From positions 1 through 44,534 of the forward strand of contig NZ_JAIQLH010000070.1 of the NCBI RefSeq assembly GCF_020037025.1: 44,534 nucleotides of DNA. Reading direction: 5' to 3'. The translations under genes were made by a program, and so were the position numbers. Below the pieces are notes generated by a model. That model was not told the origin of the DNA and did not search any database. It worked only from the letters and a program-made list of their open reading frames with translations. Positions within the stretch are counted from its first letter, which is position 1. Each line of letters begins with the position of its first letter. Positions 37,477 through 44,534 of this stretch are shown here, in pieces. The stretch comes from Streptomyces huiliensis. Its GTDB lineage: Bacteria; Actinomycetota; Actinomycetes; Streptomycetales; Streptomycetaceae.

Positions 37477-37509
37477 CGGGCCCGGCGAGGGTGTTCCCCG
37501 CCGGGCCCG
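37477..37509 (-). terminator. Terminator of bmp
   Basis: CGGGCCCGGCG (37477-37487) and CGCCGGGCCCG (37499-37509) form a perfect 11-bp stem downstream of bmp and upstream of the ATPase operator. The binding-protein gene therefore probably forms its own transcript. Confidence 0.78.
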
Positions 37510-37545
37510 GTCAGCCGGACGGCCGGACGGAGCCGGCCGCGTGGC

Positions 37546-38577
37546 TTACGGCTTGTCCTTGACCTTGACCTGGCCGTCCGCGATCTTCTTCTTCGCGGCC
37601 TCGACCTTGTCCTTGATGTCGTCGATGAAGCCGCCCGAGGTCACCAGCGAGACGCCGCCGTCCTTGAGCAGGTAGGTCTTCGGGCCGGTGATCGGCTTCT
37701 TGTCCTTGACGCTCTTGACCAGGTCGAAGACGGCCACGTCCACGTTCTTCACCACGGAGGTGAGGATGTGGTCCTTGTACTTGGCCAGGCCCGGCAGCTG
37801 GTACTGGTCGGAGTCCACGCCGATCGCCCAGGCGTCCTTCTGGCCCGCGACGGCCTCGATGGAGCCGTTGCCGGAGAGGCCGGCCGCGGTGTAGATCACG
37901 TCGATACCCGAGTCGAGCATGCCCTTGGCCTTGTCCTTGGCGGCGGCCGGGTCGTTGAAGCCCTTGTCGTTGTTCGGGTACAGGTACTGCGAGGTCACCT
38001 GCGCCTTGGGGTCGGTGTCCTTGACGCCCTGCTCGAAGCCCGCCTGGAACTTCTGGATGAGGGCGTTGTTCACACCGCCGATGAAGCCGACCTTGTGGGT
38101 CTTGGACTTCAGGGCGGCGGCGACGCCCGCGAGGTAGGAGCCCTCGTGCTCACCGAAGGTCATGCTCGCGACATTCTTGCCCGAGGCAACCGAGTCCACC
38201 ACGCCGAAGGTGGTGTCGGGGTGGTCCTTGGCGACCTTCTCGATCGACTTCTGGTAGTTGAAGCCGACGCCGATGACGGGGTTGTACCCGGCCTCGGCCA
38301 GCGAGTTCAGCCGCTGCTCGCGCTCCGCCTCCGTCTCGCCGTTCTTGGCCGTCATCAGGCGGGCCTTGACGCCCAGCTCCTTCTCGGCCTTGTCGGCGCC
38401 GCGGGCGGCGGACTCGTTGAAGGAGTGGTCGTCACGGCCGCCGACGTCGAAGGCGAGACCGAGACCCTTTTCCTTGCTGCCGCCCGACTCGGTCGAGGAC
38501 TCGCCGCAGGCGGTGAGGGTGAATGCGAGAGCCGCGGTGGCAATGCCCGCGACAGTGATCGTGGATACCCGGCGCAC
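37546..38577 (-). CDS. BMP-family nucleoside-binding lipoprotein
   Basis: A 343-residue substrate-binding lipoprotein of the basic membrane protein (BMP/PnrA) family, the receptor of nucleoside ABC importers. The signal peptide ends in lipobox LTAC (Cys24), followed by a Ser/Gly linker. The mature protein has LGLAFDVGGRDDHSFNESA (the BMP N-terminal motif), GVGFNYQKSIEKVAKDHPDT, EGSYLAGVAAALKSKT, KVGFIGGVNNALIQKFQAGF and IDVIYTAAGLSGNGSIEAV. The GTG at 38577 has AAGGGG upstream. It precedes the ATPase and permease genes but is separated from them by a terminator and a second operator. Confidence 0.93.
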   Translation of the reverse strand: MRRVSTITVAGIATAALAFTLTACGESSTESGGSKEKGLGLAFDVGGRDDHSFNESAARGADKAEKELGVKARLMTAKNGETEAEREQRLNSLAEAGYNPVIGVGFNYQKSIEKVAKDHPDTTFGVVDSVASGKNVASMTFGEHEGSYLAGVAAALKSKTHKVGFIGGVNNALIQKFQAGFEQGVKDTDPKAQVTSQYLYPNNDKGFNDPAAAKDKAKGMLDSGIDVIYTAAGLSGNGSIEAVAGQKDAWAIGVDSDQYQLPGLAKYKDHILTSVVKNVDVAVFDLVKSVKDKKPITGPKTYLLKDGGVSLVTSGGFIDDIKDKVEAAKKKIADGQVKVKDKP

Positions 38578-38624
38578 GAGGGCCCCTTCACTCGAAGCGC
38601 CTCCATTGGCGCTGGTTCGAGGGG

Positions 38625-38640
38625 ATCGTAACGCGCGTAG
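38625..38640 (-). promoter_or_regulatory. Nucleoside-regulon operator variant and -10 box of bmp
   Basis: TAACGCGCGTAG (38629-38640) matches the operator with one half perfect and the other changed at two bases. Those bases belong to a -10 box, TACGAT on the minus strand (38630-38625), so the box replaces part of the palindrome. The predicted leader is about 40 nt, and bmp has a normal ribosome-binding site. Confidence 0.65.
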
Positions 38641-38706
38641 ATGGCCTGAAAAGGGCTAGTCCCAAGCCGTTATCGGATCGTCGCGAACCGAACTCGACCG
38701 CCAAAC

Positions 38707-39957
38707 CTACATTTGGTTGCGATCAAGCAAAGCCGCGGCCGTGAACAGCTCCACTCCGACCTGAATGGCCCCCTCGTCCACGTCGAAGTCACCGCGGTGC
38801 AGGTCACGGCGTGTCGTGTCACCCACCGGGCGGACGCCCAGCCGGGCCATCGCACCAGGGACCCGCTCCAGGTACCAGGAGAAGTCCTCCCCGCCGAGGC
38901 TCTGCTCGGTGTCCTCCACCGCGTCCGCGCCGCGCCGCGCCGCCATCGACCGGCCCAGCAGCCCGGCGATCTCCGCGTCGTTGACCACCGGGGGGACGCC
39001 CCGGATGTAGGTGATCTGCGACTTGGCGCGGTGCATCGCGGCCACCTCGTCCACCGCGGCGTGCACCAGGTCGGGGGCGTCCCGCCAGGCGTCCATGTCC
39101 AGGCAGCGGACGGTCCCGGACAGCTCGGCGCGCTGCGGGATGACGTTGGCGGCGTGCCCGGTCTCCAGCCGCCCCCAGGTGACGGCGAGCCCCGAGCGGG
39201 TGTCGATCCGGCGGGAGAGCAGGGCGGGCACCTCCGTGGCCACCCTGGCCGCCGCGGTCACCAGGTCCGTGGTCAGGTGGGGGCGGGCGGTGTGGCCGCC
39301 GGGGCCCTCCAGCGCCACCTCCAGCTTGTCGCAGGCGGAGGTGATGGGTCCGGTCCGCAGCCCGATCCGCCCGACCTCGACCTTGGGGTCGCAGTGCACC
39401 GCCACGATCCGTCCGACGCCCTCCAGCGCGCCGCCCTCGATCGCGTCCAGGGCGCCGCCGGGCAGCACCTCCTCGGAGGGCTGGAAGACCAGCCGGACGG
39501 GGTGCGGCAGCAGCCCTTCCTCGGCCAGCGCGGCGAGGACGAGGCCGGTGCCGAGGACGACGGTGGTGTGCACGTCGTGCCCGCAGGCGTGGGCCGCGCC
39601 CGGGACGGTGGAGCGGTAGGGGACCTGCTTGGTGTCGGGGATGGGGAGCGCGTCGAGGTCGGCCCGGAAGGCCAGCACCGGCCGGCGCACGGCGCCCGGC
39701 CGGGACCGCCCGATGTCGCAGATCAGCCCGGTGCCGGAGGGCAGCGTCCGGGGGCGGAGCCCGGCCTTCTCCAGTCTGGCCCTGACCGCCGCGGTGGTGC
39801 GGAACTCGCGGTGCCCCAGCTCGGGGTGCATGTGCAAGTCCCGTCGGAAGGCGATGAGTTCGGCGCGCAGCTCGGCCGGAAGTCGACCGGGCAGCGCGCT
39901 GGCCAGGTCGCCTTCAAGATCGTCGACGGAGGTTTCGGGTGCGGCTTCACAGGGCAT
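38707..39957 (-). CDS. M20-family amidohydrolase (AmiA/AmiB-like)
   Basis: A 416-residue M20D-type metallo-amidohydrolase. Zinc ligands appear in HACGHDVHTT, QPSEEVLPGGA, AVHCDPK and, near the C-terminus, SLGGEDFSWYLE, with the dimerisation/lid domain between (GPGGHTARPHLTTD). HPELGHREFRTT is the family start. Members hydrolyse N-acyl amino acids or related amides; substrate unknown. Relatives amiA1/amiB1 lie beside lpdA and deoD in M. tuberculosis (from memory), so this may be an old neighbour of the nucleoside cluster. ATG 39957 is chosen; an ATG at 39993 is also in frame. A palindrome GGGCA-AC-TGCCC near 39996-40007 lies just upstream. Confidence 0.85.
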   Translation of the reverse strand: MPCEAAPETSVDDLEGDLASALPGRLPAELRAELIAFRRDLHMHPELGHREFRTTAAVRARLEKAGLRPRTLPSGTGLICDIGRSRPGAVRRPVLAFRADLDALPIPDTKQVPYRSTVPGAAHACGHDVHTTVVLGTGLVLAALAEEGLLPHPVRLVFQPSEEVLPGGALDAIEGGALEGVGRIVAVHCDPKVEVGRIGLRTGPITSACDKLEVALEGPGGHTARPHLTTDLVTAAARVATEVPALLSRRIDTRSGLAVTWGRLETGHAANVIPQRAELSGTVRCLDMDAWRDAPDLVHAAVDEVAAMHRAKSQITYIRGVPPVVNDAEIAGLLGRSMAARRGADAVEDTEQSLGGEDFSWYLERVPGAMARLGVRPVGDTTRRDLHRGDFDVDEGAIQVGVELFTAAALLDRNQM

Positions 39958-40089
39958 CAGGTGATTCACCCTTTGAAGAGTAGAGCCCTGCATAGGGCAA
40001 CTGCCCTCCGATCATGAAAAGTTCAGCCGCATGGATGGGTCTCGAGGGGGGTATGACCCGTATTTACGGCGTACCTTTGCGAGACACTG

Positions 40090-41364
40090 TCAGGTGGTAC
40101 TCGCCTGGGCGGACATTCGCGGTAGGCGGCGCACATCGCGGGCGCTGCCGGTGACGCGGGAGAGGAAGCCCTCGGCGCGCGGCGAGGCGTGGGCGGTGAG
40201 CCAGGCGGGGTCGACGTCGCAGACGGCGACGGTCACCCCGGTGCCGGCCAGGGCGAGCGGCAGCGTGTGCACGACGGTGGACGGGAAGCTCAGCACCGTA
40301 CGCCCTATGGGCCCGCGACGGGCGATCAGTTCCAGGGGCAGCTCGGGCCGGACGACCTCCAGGCCGAGCCGCCCGGCTATGCGGCGCAGCTTGTCGGTGT
40401 TCTCGCGGCGGTGCGCGAAGTAGCGCGTGGCGCCGTGCGCCGCGGCCAGCGCGGCGACTGCCTCCAGGTAGCGCTCCGCCTCCACGACGCCCGTCTCGAC
40501 CAGGGACGTTCCGACGAGGTCCGTGCTCCGGGTGAGGCGCGGCGGGCCGAAGGCCGCGCGCGTCCACGCGAAGGTGTTCGCCGTGACGGCCACTCCCGGG
40601 GGTGGTTCGACCGGCATCGAGGTGAACAACTCCACACTTCGGCGGTTGTTCGGAGTGAGCATCCGGCGCGCCGAAGCGGACACCGGCGCGAAGACGATCT
40701 CACGCGCTCCCCAGCCGGCGCGCCCGCCCCGGTGGCGGTGCCAGCGTACGAACCGTTCGCCGCGCGCGAGTTGGCCGACGAACTCCATGGTGGCGGTGCC
40801 GTCGTCGACCACCACCAGTTCCCTGGCCCGGGTGAGGGTGAGCAGCAGCTGCACGTAGCGCGAGAACGGGTCGCCGATGACGACGCGGCGGGCGGCGCGC
40901 AGCGGCCCCGCCAGCCCGCCGATGGTCTGCACCGGCGCTCCGGCGCCGCCGCGCGCCTCCTCCCAGCGCAGCCGGTACCCCTGCTCACGGGCCAGCTCGG
41001 CCATGCGGCGCAGCTGACCGCGGGTCATGGGGTCGTGGGGGGCGAGGACGACGATGACGGTGTCGCGGGCGCCGTCTCCCATGGGCGGACGGCTGTCCGC
41101 GGTACGGCGGTCGGGCTGGCGGGGAACCCCGGCGCGCAGGGGGGCGTGGGGTGGGGGTGGGGACGGGGGCGGAGACGGTGAGGGGGGCGCGGGGGGTGCG
41201 TCCGCGCGGGTGTGCGCCCACTCCAGGACGTTGAGGAGCTGGACGGGGCTCTCCACGAAGGCCAGGGTCTCGGCGGGGCCGGGGTCCGGGTCGGGTTCGG
41301 TGGCGGCGCCCTCGGGCCGCTCGTGGCTCTCCGGGTCCGCCGGGCCGTCGGCTGGTGTCGTCAT
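40090..41364 (-). CDS. Polysialyltransferase-like glycosyltransferase with Pro-rich insertion
   Basis: A 424-residue protein. The opening LAFVESPVQLLNVLEWAHTR matches the start of bacterial polysialyltransferase-like (POLYSIA/GT52-related) enzymes. After it a Pro/Ser-rich insertion (APPAPPSPSPPPSPPPPHAP) breaks the fold for about 40 residues before TVIVVLAPHDPMTRGQLRRM resumes. Later features are VVVDDGTATMEFVGQLARGE, FAHRRENTDKLRRIAGRLGL (the His-rich donor-side motif) and SFPSTVVHTLPLAL. With the adjacent nonulosonate synthase and cytidylyltransferase it probably polymerises or attaches a nonulosonic acid (Kdn) in the wall teichulosonic acid (inference). The ATG at 41364 follows the synthase stop by 13 nt, in one operon. 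Confidence 0.78.
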   Translation of the reverse strand: MTTPADGPADPESHERPEGAATEPDPDPGPAETLAFVESPVQLLNVLEWAHTRADAPPAPPSPSPPPSPPPPHAPLRAGVPRQPDRRTADSRPPMGDGARDTVIVVLAPHDPMTRGQLRRMAELAREQGYRLRWEEARGGAGAPVQTIGGLAGPLRAARRVVIGDPFSRYVQLLLTLTRARELVVVDDGTATMEFVGQLARGERFVRWHRHRGGRAGWGAREIVFAPVSASARRMLTPNNRRSVELFTSMPVEPPPGVAVTANTFAWTRAAFGPPRLTRSTDLVGTSLVETGVVEAERYLEAVAALAAAHGATRYFAHRRENTDKLRRIAGRLGLEVVRPELPLELIARRGPIGRTVLSFPSTVVHTLPLALAGTGVTVAVCDVDPAWLTAHASPRAEGFLSRVTGSARDVRRLPRMSAQASTT

Positions 41365-41377
41365 CGGCCGGCGCCCG

Positions 41378-42409
41378 TCAGACCGCGGCCGGTTCGCGGT
41401 CGCCGGAGCGACCCGCCCGTCCGGTCCCGGCGGTCCCGTCGGCCCCTGCGCTCCCGTCGGTGTCGCCTTGCCGGTCGCCCCGCTCGTCCGCCTCGGCGAC
41501 GACGCCCGGCACGCGGCGGAGCTTGCGCATGGGGGCCAGTTCGCTCTCGTACACCCGCTTCACCCCGTCCCCCAGCGACTCCTCTACCACCCGGATGTCG
41601 CGCACCAGCCGCTGCAGGCCGCCGGGTTCGACGGAGGCGGCCTGGTCCGAGCCCCACATGGCGCGGTCGAGGGTGATGTGCCGCTCGACGAAGGCGGCGC
41701 CGAGGGCGACGGCGGCCAGGGTGGTCTGGAGGCCGGTCTCGTGGCCCGAGTAGCCGATGGGGACGTTGGGGTACTCGGCCTGGAGGGTGTGGATGACGCG
41801 GAGATTGAGCTCGGCGGCGCGGGCGGGATAGGTGGAAGTGGCGTGGCACAGCACGATGTTCTCGCTCCCGAGCACCTCGACGGCGTGCCGGATCTGCTTG
41901 GGCGTCGACATCCCGGTGGACAGCACGATCGTGCGGCCCGTGGCGCGCAGGGTGCGCAGGAGGTCGTCGTCGGTGAGCGAGGCGGAGGCGACCTTGTGGG
42001 CCGGGAGGTCGAACTTCTCCAGGAAGGCGACGGACTCGACGTCCCACGGCGAGGCGAACCAGGCGATGCCGCGGGCTCGGCAGTGCTCGTCGATGCTGCG
42101 GTATTCGTCCTCCCCGAACTCCACACGGTGGCGGTAGTCGATGTACGTCATCCGGCCCCAGGGAGTGTCCCGTTCGAGTTCCCATTGACTGCGCGGAGTG
42201 CAGACCTCCGGGGTCCGCTTCTGGAACTTGACCGCGTCACAGCCCGCGTCCGCCGCGGCGTCGACGAGGGCGAGCGCGGTACCGAGGTCGCCGTTGTGGT
42301 TGATGCCGATTTCCCCCGTGATGTAGACGGGGTGCCCGGGGCCCAGCGGGCGGTCACCGAGGTGACGGGTGCGGGCCGCGGTGCTGCCGGGGGTGGAGCT
42401 GGAGGTCAT
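41378..42409 (-). CDS. N-acetylneuraminate/Kdn-9-phosphate synthase family (NeuB-like), no SAF domain
   Basis: A 343-residue NeuB-type aldolase, condensing a hexosamine or hexose phosphate with phosphoenolpyruvate to a nonulosonic acid. The TIM barrel shows ITGEIGINHNGDLGTALAL, CDAVKFQKRTPEVCTP, WFASPWDVESVAFLEKFDLP, LSTGMSTPKQIRHAVEVLGS, LCHATSTYPAR and GYSGHETGLQTTLAAVALGA, with active-site positions intact. The C-terminal antifreeze-like SAF domain normally present is absent: after about residue 295 the sequence is a charged Gly/Asp-rich tail. The ATG at 42409 follows AAGGAAA. The downstream polymerase and upstream cytidylyltransferase place it in a Kdn/sialic-acid-like wall-polymer pathway. 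Confidence 0.88.
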   Translation of the reverse strand: MTSSSTPGSTAARTRHLGDRPLGPGHPVYITGEIGINHNGDLGTALALVDAAADAGCDAVKFQKRTPEVCTPRSQWELERDTPWGRMTYIDYRHRVEFGEDEYRSIDEHCRARGIAWFASPWDVESVAFLEKFDLPAHKVASASLTDDDLLRTLRATGRTIVLSTGMSTPKQIRHAVEVLGSENIVLCHATSTYPARAAELNLRVIHTLQAEYPNVPIGYSGHETGLQTTLAAVALGAAFVERHITLDRAMWGSDQAASVEPGGLQRLVRDIRVVEESLGDGVKRVYESELAPMRKLRRVPGVVAEADERGDRQGDTDGSAGADGTAGTGRAGRSGDREPAAV

Positions 42410-42750
42410 GGGAGCGGTTTCCTTCGTGTGGGGACGGTTCGTGTGGGGTGTGCGGTGGGTGGGGTTCTCCCCCACGGCACCCGGACGGGCCGGCGCGGGC
42501 CGCGTACGGGAACCACGGGGCGGTGGCGGTCGGTGGGGCTGGGGGCCGCGGGACCGGGTGGCCTGTGGGGACGGCCGGGGTGCGCGGAACCGCGGGTTCG
42601 TGGGTCTGCGGGCGGCCGGATGCCGCGGCGCACCCTGGAGGCGGGCGGGGCTTCGCTGGGCGTCGGGTCATCGGAAGGGGAGGGCGTCGGGGCGGCAGGG
42701 CGTGGGAGACACGGGTGCGTGAGGGGTCCGGGTGTGTGAAAGGTCCGGGG
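42410..42750. other. Spacer between the cytidylyltransferase and synthase genes
   Basis: About 340 bp of G-rich (plus strand) low-complexity DNA with no recognised gene. Open frames on both strands give Pro/Arg/Thr-rich translations. No clear hairpin or repeat was found apart from short CCGCGGG-type palindromes near 42585-42600. It probably holds the synthase promoter or a processed leader. Confidence 0.45.
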
Positions 42751-44367
42751 TCAGAGCTCGGGCCCCAGGATCCGTCCCGCGATCTCGCGGACCGCTCCCG
42801 CTCCGCCGGGTGTGCGGGTCACGGCGCGGGCCTCGGCGCGTACGGCGGGGTGGGCGTCCGCGACGGCCACGGGCCAGCCGACGAGGCGGAGGCAGGACAG
42901 GTCGTTGACGTCGTTGCCGGCGTACAGCACCCGCTCGGGGGCGATGCCCTGTTCGGCACACCACTCCTTGAGCGCGGCGTCCTTGTGGTCGGTGCCGTGC
43001 ACGACGGGCACCCGCAGCTTGCGGGCGCGGGCGGCGACCACGCCGTTGACCTCGGTGGAGAGGATCAGCACCGCCAGCCCGGCGCGGCGCAGCGCGGCGA
43101 CGCCGAGACCGTCGCCGCGGTGCACGGCGACGAACTCGCGGCCGTCGGCGTCCACCAGGACCCGGTCGTCGGTCTGCGTGCCGTCGAAGTCCAGGACGAC
43201 GGCGTCGATGTCGTCGCGCCCGGGGAAGCCGTCCGGAGTGCCGGCCTGAGTGTCCGCCGGAGGGGGTGGCACCGCCGCGTCCAGGAGGGGTGCGAGGGCG
43301 CGGGCGCGCGCCAGGTCGGCGGGGTCGTCCACCTCCAGGACGCGCGCGGGGTCGGTGCGGACGGGCTCGACGCGGCCGAAGAAGCGGTGCCGGGCGGTCC
43401 GGAACCCGTCGGCCCGCATGGCGTAGGCGGCCCCGGTCTCCAGCAGGTCCTGCGGCCGGTCCTGGCGGCGGGGCCGGTGGGACGCGTCGTGGTTGACGCC
43501 CCGGGCGCCGGTGGGCAGGGGCTCGGCGGCGGGGCGGCCGGTGACGACGGGCGGGGGCATGGTGGCAGGCCGACGGAGCGCGGTGGCGGCAGTGGCGGTG
43601 GAATCGTCCGCCGCGTCCGGCGCCTCGCGCGCGTCCGGCACACGCGGCTGGTCCGGCTGGCCCGACTCGTCCGGCGTGCCCGGGGCGAACGGCGGTCGCC
43701 CGTCACGCGGCACCCGCGACCCGCCCGGCCCGTCCGGCACATACGGCTCGTCCGGCCCCTCCGGCGAGCCCGCAGCGTACGGCGGGTGCTCACCAACCGC
43801 CACGAGCGCCCTCCTCGGCACCCCCGGCACACGCAACCCGCCTACCCCGTCAGACACATACAGCTCGTCCGGCACGTCCTCCGCTTCCGTCGGACACGGC
43901 CCGTCCGCCGTGCGGGCCGTCCCACGCCCCTCCCGCCACAGGAAACCGTGGAAGGGTGCCACCGTGAGCGCGCAGTCCGCCTCCCGCCGCAGCACGGGCG
44001 CGGCGACGCCGTCGATGTCGTCGGCGGTCAGGAACGGGCTCGTGCACTGGACGAGGAGGACGGTGTCCACCGCCCTGCCGGTCGCCGACTCGTACGCGTC
44101 CAGGGCGTGCAGCACCGCCGCCTCGCTGGTCGCCGTGTCCCCGGCGAGGGCCGCGGGGCGTTCGACGACCTCCGCGCCGGCCGCGCGGGCCATGGCGGCG
44201 ACGGCGGGATCGTCGGTCGAGACGACGACGTCGGTGACGAGCGCGGCCGCGCGGCAGGCGCGGACGGCGCGGGCGACGAGCGGTATCCCGCCGACGGGCG
44301 CCAGGTTCTTGCCCGGCACCCCCTTGGATCCGCCCCGGGCGGGGACGACGGCGAGAACGGAGGGCAT
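42751..44367 (-). CDS. CMP-nonulosonate (Kdn/sialic acid) cytidylyltransferase fused to a KdsC-like HAD phosphatase
   Basis: A 538-residue two-domain protein. Domain 1 is a NeuA-type cytidylyltransferase: nucleotide-binding ARGGSKGVPGKNLAPVGG (residues 10-27), DVVVSTDDPAVAAMARAAGA, LLVQCTSPFLTADDIDGV and, after an insertion, GVNHDASHRPRRQDRPQDLL, YAMRADGFRTARHRFFG. Domain 2 (about 385-538) is a HAD phosphatase: VVLDFDGTQTDDR, VLILSTEVNGV, HKDAALKEW and LYAGNDVNDLSCLRLVG. Fusion of CMP-Kdn synthetase with a Kdn-9-phosphatase-like HAD domain is known in Bacteroides and animal CMAS. The insertion (about residues 153-287) is Pro/Gly/Asp-rich low complexity. The ATG at 44367 follows GAGGAG. Confidence 0.88.
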   Translation of the reverse strand: MPSVLAVVPARGGSKGVPGKNLAPVGGIPLVARAVRACRAAALVTDVVVSTDDPAVAAMARAAGAEVVERPAALAGDTATSEAAVLHALDAYESATGRAVDTVLLVQCTSPFLTADDIDGVAAPVLRREADCALTVAPFHGFLWREGRGTARTADGPCPTEAEDVPDELYVSDGVGGLRVPGVPRRALVAVGEHPPYAAGSPEGPDEPYVPDGPGGSRVPRDGRPPFAPGTPDESGQPDQPRVPDAREAPDAADDSTATAATALRRPATMPPPVVTGRPAAEPLPTGARGVNHDASHRPRRQDRPQDLLETGAAYAMRADGFRTARHRFFGRVEPVRTDPARVLEVDDPADLARARALAPLLDAAVPPPPADTQAGTPDGFPGRDDIDAVVLDFDGTQTDDRVLVDADGREFVAVHRGDGLGVAALRRAGLAVLILSTEVNGVVAARARKLRVPVVHGTDHKDAALKEWCAEQGIAPERVLYAGNDVNDLSCLRLVGWPVAVADAHPAVRAEARAVTRTPGGAGAVREIAGRILGPEL

Positions 44368-44438
44368 CGGGGACTCCTCGGGTTCGGGTGCTCCGGCCGC
44401 GCCGCCCGGCGCGGGGCGGCGGGGGCCGGCCGGCGGGC

Positions 44439-44534
44439 TCACAGCTCCCCCAGCCGCCGGATGACGGGCGCCACCCGCTGCACGCCGTGCCGGTACGCCC
44501 CGCGGGCCGCCCCGCGCAGGACGTCACGGCCGGC
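44439..44534 (-). CDS. C-terminal end of an unidentified protein (cut by the window edge)
   Basis: The last 31 codons on the minus strand read AGRDVLRGAARGAYRHGVQR and then VAPVIRRLGEL before a TGA at 44439. The frame is coding-like and lies in the direction of the nonulosonate genes, 71 bp upstream of the cytidylyltransferase start. The neighbourhood suggests a wall-polymer glycosyltransferase, but 31 residues are not enough to assign a family. Confidence 0.5.
   Translation of the reverse strand, partial: AGRDVLRGAARGAYRHGVQRVAPVIRRLGEL

Noticed and set aside
1..44534. Riboswitches, tRNA and rRNA genes
   Set aside because: No cloverleaf, rRNA core or known riboswitch consensus (for example purine, cobalamin, TPP) was recognised in the intergenic regions; small or unusual RNAs cannot be excluded by eye.

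Overview
The window is about 72-74% GC, with dense genes, GTG/ATG starts, GTGA stop-start overlaps and Streptomyces-type families (AfsQ1/AfsQ2/SigQ, XRE-DUF5753, DUF6879). It is almost certainly Streptomyces chromosome. Gene content matches, from memory, the S. coelicolor stretch around afsQ1/afsQ2. The set lpdA, deoD, pmmB, add, deoA, cdd and an M20 amidohydrolase also resembles the M. tuberculosis region Rv3303c-Rv3315c. No rRNA, tRNA, CRISPR array, insertion sequence or replication origin was found.

Layout. 1-6303: DeoR-type regulator (cut by the left edge), LpdA-like flavoprotein, gamma-glutamylcyclotransferase-like protein, purine nucleoside phosphorylase and a PGM2-like phosphosugar mutase. 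6304-13910: accessory stretch with a lipoprotein, a ribbon-helix-helix antitoxin beside a frameshifted PIN toxin remnant, YceI, an XRE/DUF6879 cluster, a repeat-bearing winged-helix/zinc protein, an HxlR pseudogene and a PH-like membrane protein. 14113-18646: secreted protein, then the deoC operon with an aldehyde dehydrogenase and a truncated ALDH-like partner. 18742-25818: small secreted proteins, uridine-kinase-like protein, the sigQ / afsQ1-afsQ2-lipoprotein locus, VanZ and PspC proteins. 26010-31421: adenosine deaminase, alpha/beta hydrolase, a divergent LysR/MFS pair and a Uma2 protein. 31521-38577 (minus): a nucleoside import and pyrimidine catabolism block (BMP lipoprotein; ATPase, two permeases, cdd, deoA). 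38707-39957: M20 amidohydrolase. 40090-44534 (minus): nonulosonic acid (probably Kdn/teichulosonic acid) wall-polymer genes.

How the genes fit together. The nucleoside genes form a complete salvage route. The BMP-type ABC importer brings nucleosides in. Add and Cdd deaminate them. DeoD and DeoA phosphorolyse them to (deoxy)ribose-1-phosphate. The mutase probably isomerises that to the 5-phosphate, DeoC cleaves deoxyribose-5-phosphate, and the neighbouring ALDH can oxidise the acetaldehyde. They are scattered over 35 kb in both orientations, but a single palindrome (CTACGCGCGTAG) lies in front of deoD, deoC, add and the ATPase gene, with a one-sided variant before bmp. Each copy overlaps or adjoins a recognisable -10 box, and deoD, deoC and add look leaderless. 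This shared operator is the strongest system-level observation here.

Other notable points: a possible split ALDH16-like enzyme; a NeuA-HAD fusion with a ~135-residue insertion inside the cytidylyltransferase domain; a Lys/Gly-rich tail on AfsQ2; exact 120-bp tandem duplications in a regulator-like gene; G-rich tracts downstream of sigQ; and copies of a ~100-bp dispersed intergenic repeat.
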